Made by a program: the position numbers and the translations under genes. From Bacteroidia bacterium (GTDB lineage: Bacteria > Bacteroidota > Bacteroidia > UKL13-3), in contig JAIOYZ010000034.1 of assembly GCA_021740845.1 (NCBI GenBank), positions 1-34,014 of the forward strand: a stretch of 34,014 nt of DNA. Direction: 5' to 3'. Below are positions 18,299 to 26,303 of this stretch, piece after piece (the stretch's first letter is position 1; each line of letters starts with the position of its first letter). Below the pieces are notes generated by a model that saw only the letters and a program-made list of their open reading frames with translations, ran no database searches and was not told the origin of the DNA.

Positions 18299-19599
18299 GC
18301 CATTCTGTTTAAGGTAAAAACTGTAATTTCTGGTAAAATCCCTACTCTACCAGGGTAGCCCCAAAATCCATATCCTCTATTAACATAAAGCATTTGCTGT
18401 TCAACTTTGTACAAATCTGCCCAACGCGGGTAAATATATTGTGAAGGACTCCATCTAAAATTACCCAATTCTACTCCAAACTGAAAACCATGTGTATGTC
18501 CAGAAAGTGTTAGATCGATATCAGGATGATTTTTGGAAATAATAGTATCAAAATGACTTGGGTCATGAGATAATAAAATCTTTACTGGCACATCGGGCAT
18601 TCCAGCTTTTGCTTTATCGATATCTCCAAACTTTTGAAATCTGCCCTGGTCTCCCCAATTTTCAACACCTACTAAACCAATTCTTTTATTTTCCTTTTCT
18701 AGAATAACATGCTCATTTCGTAAGAGGTTCCAACCCATATTTTTATGCAAGTCCACTAAATCTGCCAAGTTTTTCTGCTTTTCCTCAGGTGATTTCCAAT
18801 CAGAAACATAGTCGCCATAATCGTGGTTTCCGAAAATAGAAAACACACCCATTGGCGCTTTAATTTCAGAAAACATGTCGGCCCATTCATTGGCCTCCTT
18901 GGTTTTATTGTTTACTAAATCGCCTGTAAATACAGCCAAATGAGCCTTTTGTTCCTTAATTAACTGGATACCTTTGTAGACTGCATCGCGATCAAAAAAA
19001 CTACCACAGTGAACATCTGAAATTTGAAGTAATTTTATTCCATCAAAAGCTTCTGGTAAATTAGGAAGTACCAAGTTTACTCTTCTAACTTGATAATTGT
19101 ATGCCCCAGAAACCATTCCTCTAGTTAATAATATTAATGGAGCGGTACCAGCTATTAATCCAGCGCGTGCAATAAATTGGGACCGACTAATTTTCTCAGT
19201 TTCTAAACCAATTGCTTCTTCCATTTCCTCTTCATCGGCCTCCTCTTTTCGATTCAATAATTTCCTTTCTATAACACGCCAAATCCAAATAAAAAGTCGT
19301 TTGATATCATCAATTAGAATAAACAGAAAGGCAACTAATTTGGAAGCATAAACGATAAAGAAAAAAGCCATTAAATAGGTTCGAACCAAACGATTGCTTT
19401 CAGAAAATGAAGTAAAAAAATTAAGTGCAAAAAGAAATAATACCAGAAATGGAATACTCCAAAAAATGGTTTTTATGAACTTTTTATACCAAATAGCTCG
19501 GTCCTTAATCAGAACCCTAATAGCCTGCCAAAGGTATAAATCAATTAAAACTACAAATACCAAAGTGGCAAAAAACATGACTAGTCGGAAGGATTGCAT
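18295..19599 (-). CDS. Membrane-anchored calcineurin-like metallophosphoesterase (YkuE-like)
   Basis: 434 residues. The N-terminal part has about three hydrophobic segments (about 5-30, 45-65, 75-98). An acidic stretch follows (EEADEEEMEEA), then SRSQFIARAGLIAG and a further hydrophobic segment (about 140-162), which resembles a degenerate Tat-type signal. The phosphoesterase domain spans about 185-430 and has all metal motifs: D195-x-H197, GDLVNN (226-231), GNHD (257-260), SHDP (H345) and GHTHGFQ (367-373). Relatives with this layout act at the membrane, some on UDP-sugar lipids or nucleotides; the substrate here is unknown. Its stop overlaps that of nadE. Confidence 0.88.
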   Translation of the reverse strand: MQSFRLVMFFATLVFVVLIDLYLWQAIRVLIKDRAIWYKKFIKTIFWSIPFLVLFLFALNFFTSFSESNRLVRTYLMAFFFIVYASKLVAFLFILIDDIKRLFIWIWRVIERKLLNRKEEADEEEMEEAIGLETEKISRSQFIARAGLIAGTAPLILLTRGMVSGAYNYQVRRVNLVLPNLPEAFDGIKLLQISDVHCGSFFDRDAVYKGIQLIKEQKAHLAVFTGDLVNNKTKEANEWADMFSEIKAPMGVFSIFGNHDYGDYVSDWKSPEEKQKNLADLVDLHKNMGWNLLRNEHVILEKENKRIGLVGVENWGDQGRFQKFGDIDKAKAGMPDVPVKILLSHDPSHFDTIISKNHPDIDLTLSGHTHGFQFGVELGNFRWSPSQYIYPRWADLYKVEQQMLYVNRGYGFWGYPGRVGILPEITVFTLNRMA

Positions 19600-19760
19600 A
19601 TAAAATTATTCAGTATCCAAATAAACGAAACAAAATCTATATTGTTCACTCTTTTCGACCAAACAATAAAAAGGCAAGACGAAACCAAAATCTAATAATT
19701 AAAAATGATGGTTTTAAAATTAGGGAATCCAAAAATCTTCGCTAAAATTGCACAACAAGC

Positions 19761-20495
19761 ATGGGAAAAACGAGTAAAGCATTAGCTAAAAAATTTGGGC
19801 AACTAAAAATATTTGTTGGGAAAATAGCACTAATAGCATTCCAAGTAAGTCTATTTTTTATTATCCTATACCGAGTAGTACCTGTTCCTATTACACCACT
19901 TCCATTGGTTAGATTATTTGAACAGGCATTTGGTGACGACCCTGTAAGGCTAAAAAAAGATTGGGAAAGCATAGAAAGTTTAGGTAGAAATATTTGTTTA
20001 GCAAGTGTTACCTCGGAAGATCCTAAGTTTTTCCAACATTATGGATTTGATTTTGAGCAAATAATAGAATCTTTAAAAAAGAGTTTCGATAAGGGGAAAA
20101 GACCAAGGGGAGCCAGCACAATTACTCAGCAAACTGCTAAAAATCTATTTTTCACTCCACGCAGGAGTTGGCTAAGAAAAGGTTTAGAAGTTTACGTTAC
20201 TGTTTGTTTGGAGTTATTTTGGACAAAAAAGAGAATCCTAGAAGTATATTTAAATATTATTGAAATGGGTAACGGTGTTTATGGAGCAGAGGCAGCTTCC
20301 TTATATTATTTCAACAAATCATCCGGAAAGCTTACAGCAAATGAGGCAGCGGCCATCGCAGCATGTTATCCAAACCCAAGGAGATGGAAAGCCAATAAGC
20401 CTTCAAGATATATTAAAAAGAAACAAAACCTTATAGCTAGGTATATGTATAGAATTGGTTCATTACCTTGGGAAAACAAAAAGAAACCTAAATAA
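19761..20495 (+). CDS. mtgA: Monofunctional biosynthetic peptidoglycan transglycosylase
   Basis: 244 residues. A basic N-terminus is followed by one transmembrane helix (about 20-40). The glycosyltransferase family 51 domain has the catalytic Glu at E86 in TSEDPKFFQHYGFD, the RGASTITQQTAKNLF motif (116-130) and ILEVYLNIIEMG (159-170) with the second conserved acid. It polymerises lipid II into glycan strands at the periplasmic face without a transpeptidase domain. Length fits MtgA. Its neighbours are envelope genes, including two barrels with peptidoglycan-binding tails just downstream on the other strand. It ends in a perfect terminator. Confidence 0.94.
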   Translation: MGKTSKALAKKFGQLKIFVGKIALIAFQVSLFFIILYRVVPVPITPLPLVRLFEQAFGDDPVRLKKDWESIESLGRNICLASVTSEDPKFFQHYGFDFEQIIESLKKSFDKGKRPRGASTITQQTAKNLFFTPRRSWLRKGLEVYVTVCLELFWTKKRILEVYLNIIEMGNGVYGAEAASLYYFNKSSGKLTANEAAAIAACYPNPRRWKANKPSRYIKKKQNLIARYMYRIGSLPWENKKKPK

Positions 20496-20523
20496 AAAAA
20501 GCCTGATTAATCAGGCTTTTTTT
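20494..20523. terminator. Bidirectional terminator mtgA / ompA-like
   Basis: A perfect 30-bp palindrome: A7, GCCTGATT, AATCAGGC, T7. It overlaps the mtgA stop and ends 5 bp before the stop of the convergent OmpA-family gene. Confidence 0.92.
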
Positions 20524-20528
20524 ATTTA

Positions 20529-22031
20529 CTATTTTTCTCTTAAATCTTCTGTATCCACACGAGGTTGTCGTTTTTCAACTGGTCTTATGATTCTAAATTC
20601 AACCTTTCTATCCAAACCTTCTGTACTTATTTGATACTTTTGAACGTAAGGGTCTTTAGAAGAGTAAACCAACATTCTTTCTTCGTCAATTTCATAAACT
20701 TTAAACAATTTACGCTTTACTTCTAAAGCACGGCGTTCTGCCAAAGTTAATTGAGTAAGGTTTGGTTTATTATTATCAGCATGACCAATAATTACTAATG
20801 AAGCTGATGTGTCAATCATTAGAATCCTTGCAATTTGTTGAAGTAAATTAAATTGTTCTACATGCACTGTAAACCTATTTGGCGGGAAAATAATAGTAGG
20901 TAATCCAAAGCCACTTTTAGAAATTGTTACAAAACCATCTTGGGGAATAGAATCATTAAACTTATAAATATTTTCTGAAGAATCATTACCATTACCCAAT
21001 CCTGAAGGGAAATATAAACCGACAGTTTTCCCAAAACCATATGGATCTGGATCAATCGTATCAGGTATCCCATCTCCGTCACTATCTAAAGTAACACCTT
21101 TGTTGTCTACTTTATAACCTTCTTTGGTATTGGGTTCTTGATCAAAGAAATCTGGAACACCATCTTTATCGGTATCATTTTTCATAGCCTCCGCCTGGTC
21201 CTTAGCATCCTTTAAATCTCTATAAATTTTATCAATTGGGTTACTCCAATCTATATGTTGAGGTTTCTTTTTTGTAGTTAAATTGTAAACCACTGTTGCA
21301 ACTAAATATCCATTTCCATCAGGTAAAGAACCTGCCAATGGCAATAAATCTAAATTATCATTTGAACCTAGTAAGTAATTAAACTCTAAACCTACATCAA
21401 TACTTTTACTTATCTTACGTTTATATCCAATTGTAAGAGGTATAGCCAACATATTCTCGCTAATTTTCAAAGTATTATTAGAAGGAGTATCAGGATTTTC
21501 TCTTGTTCCATTAACATTTTGCAATGTTGCTCCAAAACCAAAATAAAAATTATTTCTTGGGAAACTCTGGCGAAAATCTACGCTACCGATATTGAAAAGC
21601 ATTTGCAAAGTAAAGTCTTGTACAACTGTGTGATAACTTGCATTGTATAAAGATTTTTTGGTGTTAGGGGCACCAGAAAATTTACCATGTAAATATTGAA
21701 AACGTAATCCAGCAACGTGACTAAAGGAGTATTTCACGTAGCCCCCAAATCCAGGATACATAGCATCTGCAGGCACATCTGTTGCTCCAAATGCCATACC
21801 AAATTGGCCACCAAATGACAACCTAGCATAGCTAGTTGGAGGGATAATATTTAGGGTATCTCCTACAGTTGACTTCTTTGCAGGAGCATTTGTTTTGGAA
21901 TCATTCAAAACACTCATGTCGGGATTTTCTAACTTCATCTCCGACCCTCGTTTATCTTTGGCGGGGGTGGTTTGAGCAGTTGCAGTAACTACAAAAAAAA
22001 CCAAAAACCCTATTAAAAAATTAGTTCTCAT
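20529..22031 (-). CDS. OmpA-family outer-membrane protein with calcium-binding repeats
   Basis: 500 residues. A signal peptide (about 1-20, ending ATAQ) and a low-complexity linker precede a beta-barrel (about 65-255: FGGYVKYSFSHVAGLRFQYLHGKF, DFTLQMLFNIGS, FYFGFGATLQ, IDVGLEFNYLLGSND). The marker HIDWSNPID closes the barrel. Two thrombospondin-3-like calcium repeats follow (DTDKDGVPDFFDQEP and DSDGDGIPDTIDPDP). The C-terminal OmpA domain (about 380-490) has VIIGHADNN and LAERRALEVKRKL, which bind peptidoglycan. The barrel is related to those in the upstream gene (86 bp away, same strand), so the two probably form a unit. Confidence 0.9.
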   Translation of the reverse strand: MRTNFLIGFLVFFVVTATAQTTPAKDKRGSEMKLENPDMSVLNDSKTNAPAKKSTVGDTLNIIPPTSYARLSFGGQFGMAFGATDVPADAMYPGFGGYVKYSFSHVAGLRFQYLHGKFSGAPNTKKSLYNASYHTVVQDFTLQMLFNIGSVDFRQSFPRNNFYFGFGATLQNVNGTRENPDTPSNNTLKISENMLAIPLTIGYKRKISKSIDVGLEFNYLLGSNDNLDLLPLAGSLPDGNGYLVATVVYNLTTKKKPQHIDWSNPIDKIYRDLKDAKDQAEAMKNDTDKDGVPDFFDQEPNTKEGYKVDNKGVTLDSDGDGIPDTIDPDPYGFGKTVGLYFPSGLGNGNDSSENIYKFNDSIPQDGFVTISKSGFGLPTIIFPPNRFTVHVEQFNLLQQIARILMIDTSASLVIIGHADNNKPNLTQLTLAERRALEVKRKLFKVYEIDEERMLVYSSKDPYVQKYQISTEGLDRKVEFRIIRPVEKRQPRVDTEDLREK

Positions 22032-22117
22032 ACAATGGGACTTTGCAGTAAAAATATCTGCTAAGTTACCCCATTATATGAGAACTAGGAAATTTCTAAT
22101 ATTCAGTTATCTACAAA

Positions 22118-24055
22118 CTACTGTGCATTGTACAAATACATCCAAGAATATGGATCTATTTCTTTTCTAGCTTTTCTTAATACTTTTAATGCTTCAGCTT
22201 TATCATCGGTAGAGATTACTGCCAATCTTAATAATTTAGATGCATTTGAGCTTCTATATATACTTGGCTCATAACCCTTTCTTGCCAACCTTGCTTTAGT
22301 ATTTTCTGCTACAGCTAATTTATTTACACTATAACAACCTACGATAACATTGTACTTAGCTGGTGGAGGTGTAACCTCATCTGTTGCAACATATTCTGGT
22401 GTAGCAGGCTTAGGAGTTACAACAGGTGCTGGTTTTGGAGCAGGTGCTGGTTTTGGTGCAGGAGCCGGCTTAGGAGTTGGAACTGGAGTTGGTTGAACAA
22501 ATGGTTTAACTGGCTCTGGAGTTGGCTCAACAACTGGTGTTGGTTCAACAACAATTGGTTCTGAAACTGGCTCAACAGGTGCAACTACCGCCATTTTAGT
22601 AGTATCTATTTTAGGTTCCTCTACTGCAGGTTTCTCAATTACTGGTACTTGTTCAATTGTGGTAGTTTTGTCTTTATAATTGTTATAATTAGAATAAGAC
22701 CAATCAATATGCTCTCTATCCTTATTGGTACCAATTTTATACGTAACACCAGTATGGAAGTACAAATGGTTATTTAAATTTTTCTTATCATAACCAAAAT
22801 CTAACCATTTAGATTGGTTATAACTAAAATCTACCCCAGCAATTAAGTCAAAATTATGGGTTAAATATTTTCTTGCCTCATACCCTATTACAATTGTTTG
22901 AATTCCTGGTTTTCTGGAAATTTTAGCATCCTTGTAAGATAATCCACTCGCAAATGTAGCGTCACCTTTTGCCCCCATATAGCCACCACCAACTATGGCA
23001 TAATGGTTCCATATTGCTCTTGTTTGGGATTCTCCAGACAAATTTCTAATATTAAAATAAGCTCTTAAGGTAAATTGGTTAATTTTCGTTTTAAAATCTT
23101 TAACCGCATCTGGCGAACCTATTGCAGGTGTACCCGAAATATCTTGAGTCCCTTTAAATGCACCGTGAGAATAATTTAATTGCAATCCCATTGCTTTATT
23201 AAATGAATATCTAGCTCCTAGACCAAGCATTCCAGTAATCTTATGCCCCACAGGAGTGAAAAGAAACGGCAAACCTATTGTTCCGTCAATCGCCATTTTA
23301 CTATAATCCTTAGCACTTTCATTCGGATTCTCAATATTTTTATGACTCCAATCTACCAAATTATTCCAAGGTTTGGCTCCTAATTTAATTGAAACTCCTG
23401 CATAAAAATTCAAATATTGATCCAATTTTGGGTTAGTAGCTTCCTGTAAAGCATCCAACCAATAAGTTTCACTTACATGGTATTCAACTCCCCCAAATAA
23501 ATCAATATTTGAATTTAAATAATATCTTGTCCCAAAACCAATTTGAAAATCTCTGTAAGGTTTTCCAAATTCCCTCTTAACCATTTTTGCACCATTAGCA
23601 TATGTGGCGTTAGGTTTGTACCAATTGTAACCCGCTCCACCGTTTATGAATGGCAACCATCTTGAATCTGGCGTTCTATTTAGCCCAAAAATATTGTGCA
23701 AATTATAATATACAACACCCGTTAATCCATAAACAGGGGTACGATAGGAAATTACATCAGAAGGAGTTCCATCTAAAGTCGTTTTCTTTGGATTACCAGT
23801 AGCATTGTTGTAAAAGGTATTTGATGTTAACTTGGCTTCCAAAGACCAGGTTTTGTTAAACGAGTATCTTGCAGAACCTGTATAAATACCAACCATCTTA
23901 GACTTAACAGAGAATAAGGTAACTGGAATACCCATACCTACTCCAACTGAAAGTTTTGGTGCTCTATCTTGAGCGAAGACGCCTAGGGAAAAAGTTAATG
24001 CCAACAAAAGTGCAATTCGTTTTCGAGCAAAGGTTAATTTAGTAAAGAGTCTCAT
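22118..24055 (-). CDS. Tandem beta-barrel outer-membrane protein with Pro-rich linker and SPOR domain
   Basis: 645 residues from the ATG at 24055 (MRLFTKLTFARKR...), signal peptide ending GVFAQ. Two related barrel units follow. The first (about 30-235) contains ARYSFNKTWSLEAKL, GGAGYNW, RYYLNSNIDLFGGVEY, WLDA and NLVDWSHKN. The second (about 255-465) contains ARYSFNKAMGLQLNYSHGAFKG, GGGYMG, RKYLTHNFDLIAGVDF, WLDF and HIDWSYSN. A Pro-rich spacer (Val/Glu-Pro then Pro-Lys-Pro-Ala repeats) leads to a C-terminal SPOR domain (YNVIVGCYSVNKLAVAENTKARLARKGY), which binds denuded glycan strands. A longer reading to 24184 overlaps the divergent methyltransferase and lacks the signal peptide at its front. 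I infer an outer-membrane to peptidoglycan tether. Confidence 0.85.
   Translation of the reverse strand: MRLFTKLTFARKRIALLLALTFSLGVFAQDRAPKLSVGVGMGIPVTLFSVKSKMVGIYTGSARYSFNKTWSLEAKLTSNTFYNNATGNPKKTTLDGTPSDVISYRTPVYGLTGVVYYNLHNIFGLNRTPDSRWLPFINGGAGYNWYKPNATYANGAKMVKREFGKPYRDFQIGFGTRYYLNSNIDLFGGVEYHVSETYWLDALQEATNPKLDQYLNFYAGVSIKLGAKPWNNLVDWSHKNIENPNESAKDYSKMAIDGTIGLPFLFTPVGHKITGMLGLGARYSFNKAMGLQLNYSHGAFKGTQDISGTPAIGSPDAVKDFKTKINQFTLRAYFNIRNLSGESQTRAIWNHYAIVGGGYMGAKGDATFASGLSYKDAKISRKPGIQTIVIGYEARKYLTHNFDLIAGVDFSYNQSKWLDFGYDKKNLNNHLYFHTGVTYKIGTNKDREHIDWSYSNYNNYKDKTTTIEQVPVIEKPAVEEPKIDTTKMAVVAPVEPVSEPIVVEPTPVVEPTPEPVKPFVQPTPVPTPKPAPAPKPAPAPKPAPVVTPKPATPEYVATDEVTPPPAKYNVIVGCYSVNKLAVAENTKARLARKGYEPSIYRSSNASKLLRLAVISTDDKAEALKVLRKARKEIDPYSWMYLYNAQ
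22400..22590 (-). repeat. Proline-rich repeat spacer inside the SPOR protein gene
   Basis: Degenerate tandem units encode EPTPVVEPTPEP then PKPAPAPKPAPAPKP; the boundaries are approximate. The repeat is coding and in frame, likely a rigid spacer crossing the periplasm. Confidence 0.7.
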
Positions 24056-24065
24056 AGTTTTATTG

Positions 24066-24098
24066 TTTGCGACAAAGGTAATAATATTTTTATGTTTG
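24066..24098 (+). promoter_or_regulatory. Promoter of the SpoU methyltransferase gene
   Basis: TTTG (24066-24069), 21 nt, TATGTTTG (24091-24098); the leader would be about 50 nt. It overlaps the divergent promoter at 24073-24102. Confidence 0.5.
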
Positions 24099-24102
24099 CA
24101 AA
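24073..24102 (-). promoter_or_regulatory. Promoter of the barrel-SPOR / OmpA unit
   Basis: Minus strand TTTG (24102-24099), 18 nt, TACCTTTG (24080-24073), exact at both boxes. It starts transcription close to the ATG at 24055, which supports that start. Confidence 0.6.
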
Positions 24103-24154
24103 GTAAAGAAATCCTTACAAAATTGGGATTACCAGATAATAAATCAAACCTACC

Positions 24155-24715
24155 ATGAGCTACCAAAAGATTACCAATTCTCAACTCAACCGCTTATCAA
24201 TTGAAAACTTCAAATCATCCGATAAAATTGATATTCAAATAGTTTTAGACAACCTTAGAAGTGGTCATAATATTGGTTCAATTTTTAGAAGTTCAGATGC
24301 ATTTTTAATTAAAAAAATTTTCATATGTGGAAATTCAGCTGTTCCCCCAAATAAAGAAATCATAAAAACTGCCTTAGGCGCTACAGAAACAGTTGAATGG
24401 GAGTATTTTGAAAACACTTTGGACGCAATTGAATACCTAAAAACATCCGGTGTTTCAGTTTTTGCGATTGAACAAGCAAAAAATAGCATTTCTCTTGAAA
24501 ATTTTACAATTAAGGATTATCCAAAATTGGCCTTAGTATTTGGAAATGAAGTAGATGGAGTTGATCAATCTGTAATTGATGCCTGCAATGGATGTATTGA
24601 AATTCCCCAATTTGGGACAAAACATTCATTAAATGTATCTATTAGCTCTGGGATTGTACTTTGGCATCTTGTAAACCAAAAAATTGAAAATCTTAAGCTT
24701 AATGAGTCGAAATAA
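24155..24715 (+). CDS. SpoU/TrmH-family RNA 2'-O-methyltransferase
   Basis: 186 residues, the compact SPOUT form without an RNA-binding extension. All three SpoU motifs are present: DNLRSGHNIGSIFRSSDAF (32-50), LALVFGNEVDGV (125-136) and IEIPQFGTKHSLNVSISSG (148-166), which together form the knotted SAM site. It methylates a ribose in tRNA or rRNA; the exact target (such as tRNA position 18 or 34) cannot be told. It overlaps the convergent bshC by 17 bp at the 3' ends, so there is no room for a terminator between them. Confidence 0.9.
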   Translation: MSYQKITNSQLNRLSIENFKSSDKIDIQIVLDNLRSGHNIGSIFRSSDAFLIKKIFICGNSAVPPNKEIIKTALGATETVEWEYFENTLDAIEYLKTSGVSVFAIEQAKNSISLENFTIKDYPKLALVFGNEVDGVDQSVIDACNGCIEIPQFGTKHSLNVSISSGIVLWHLVNQKIENLKLNESK

Positions 24716-26303
24716 GCAGCTTTCCTGAAAAAGGCTCAACAAATTCTAACAGCTCGTTGAGGATTTTTTTATTGATACTTGACTCCAATTGCATTAAAGT
24801 TTCAATTCTTTCTTGGAAAATCCCTTTTGGGAAAATCCTAGATCTCAATTTCAAGACTTTTTCAATTTGAATTTGCTCATTTGCCTCCATTGCATTTCTA
24901 AGGATTGATTTTTTTGATTTAAATTGATCCTTAAGGCTCAGCTTTGTTTGCAAAAATTCTTTACTAATGGCTTGGTCCAAATTTCGGGTTTCTTCCACTA
25001 AGGTCTGAAATTTATCTAAAATATCTTCAAATTGCTCTTGAAATGGAATTGGATTAGATTTATCAATAACCAATTCACTTACTTTATTTTCGTCCTCTAT
25101 TAATTCACTCAACTCAAACCCAACTTTTTCAATTTTTTCAATCATTCCTTTTCCCAAAATCAAATTCATAAATCGAACAAGAACTATTGGATATGGAATT
25201 TCATTTGCCTCAAAAACAGATTTTAATTGTAACCAATAAGCTACTTCTGCCGGACCTCCAACATATGCTAAATTAGGTAAAATAGTTTCTTGGTAAACAG
25301 GACGTAAATTCACATTTGGACTAAACCTCTCAGGTGAATTCTCTATCAGATCTTCAATTTCACTTGGAGTAAATACTTTTGAATTCTCCTCAAAAAAATA
25401 AGCACCATCTTTAAATTTGAGCATTTTCCTACCAACAGTATCGTCTAGAAAAAAGAAATTAATTGGGCGGGCATTAATTTGTAATTTATAATTCTCTGCT
25501 AAAACTTTATCAGTTTCGGTTTGAACCGAAAAAGTCCTTTGCTCTAAAATATCTCTTCGCATCGTTTGACGAAATAGATTTTTCAGCTCCTTTGCATTTG
25601 GGTCAAGAATAACTAACCCAAAACTAGCAAATAAATGGTGGTAAAATCTAATGGTGGCTTGACCCAAATCATATTTTTCATCATAGGCTATTTTCATTTC
25701 TTGGGCCCATTCTTTTGCAATCTCACCTTCTCCTAAACTAGAAGAAATATCATTTATTAATTGGGTAATTCCTTCCAAATCTACCTTTCCTGTTGGGCGA
25801 TTTTTGGAATCTTTTTCCCAAACAAAATCTTTTCCAAATAAATGGGTCGATTTAATTTCCTCAAAATCGTGATCTTCACTTGCTAGCCAAAGGATGGGTA
25901 TAAAATTTTTATCTGGGTATTGAATTCTTAAATTATTTGCTAGTTTTATGGCAGTTAAAATTTTATACGCCATAAATAAGGTGCCGCCAAATAAACTTAA
26001 TTGATGACCTGTAGTTACTGTATACGTGTTTGGTTCAGACAGTAAATTAATTTGTTTAGAGGTTAAACTCTCCTCACTTAATTCTAATTCAGCTTCTGCA
26101 TATTGGCTATATAAATGTTGAACCAAAATAGGGCGCTTGAAGGAATCAAATGATCTTTCTGAAAGGATTTTTTCTAAACCATCATGTGTATGCCAAGCAT
26201 TTACAAATGGTTCTAGTTTTGCATCTTGATGAAAATAATCCTTAACTATTTGTTGAATAAGTTTGGTTTCATCCAATTTTATTTCAGAAAGTTTCCTCAA
26301 CAT
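24699..26303 (-). CDS. bshC: Putative cysteine ligase BshC (bacillithiol biosynthesis)
   Basis: 534 residues, normal for the family. BshC adds cysteine to glucosaminyl-malate in the last step of bacillithiol synthesis. Landmarks are VTTGHQLSLFGGTLFMAYK (96-114), IPILWLASEDHDFEEI (135-150), the YVGGPAEVAYWLQLK segment, and a charged helical region near 385-470 that is probably the family's coiled coil. Its ATG overlaps the rimO stop by one base (TAATG), which implies translational coupling and cotranscription with ftsY-rimO. bshA and bshB are not in the window. Presence of the pathway suggests bacillithiol is this organism's low-molecular-weight thiol. Confidence 0.94.
   Translation of the reverse strand: MLRKLSEIKLDETKLIQQIVKDYFHQDAKLEPFVNAWHTHDGLEKILSERSFDSFKRPILVQHLYSQYAEAELELSEESLTSKQINLLSEPNTYTVTTGHQLSLFGGTLFMAYKILTAIKLANNLRIQYPDKNFIPILWLASEDHDFEEIKSTHLFGKDFVWEKDSKNRPTGKVDLEGITQLINDISSSLGEGEIAKEWAQEMKIAYDEKYDLGQATIRFYHHLFASFGLVILDPNAKELKNLFRQTMRRDILEQRTFSVQTETDKVLAENYKLQINARPINFFFLDDTVGRKMLKFKDGAYFFEENSKVFTPSEIEDLIENSPERFSPNVNLRPVYQETILPNLAYVGGPAEVAYWLQLKSVFEANEIPYPIVLVRFMNLILGKGMIEKIEKVGFELSELIEDENKVSELVIDKSNPIPFQEQFEDILDKFQTLVEETRNLDQAISKEFLQTKLSLKDQFKSKKSILRNAMEANEQIQIEKVLKLRSRIFPKGIFQERIETLMQLESSINKKILNELLEFVEPFSGKLLISTH

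Noticed and set aside
22056-22061. TATAAT-like box upstream of the OmpA-family gene on the minus strand
   Set aside because: No -35 partner at a suitable distance, and Bacteroidota housekeeping promoters use TAnnTTTG. Cotranscription with the upstream gene is simpler.
22400-22590. Short tandem repeats as a possible CRISPR or minisatellite
   Set aside because: The repeats are in frame, encode a Pro/Lys/Ala spacer, and have no unique spacers between uniform repeats.
24056-24184. N-terminal extension of the SPOR barrel gene
   Set aside because: It overlaps the divergent methyltransferase start and both promoters. The signal peptide begins at the ATG at 24055.
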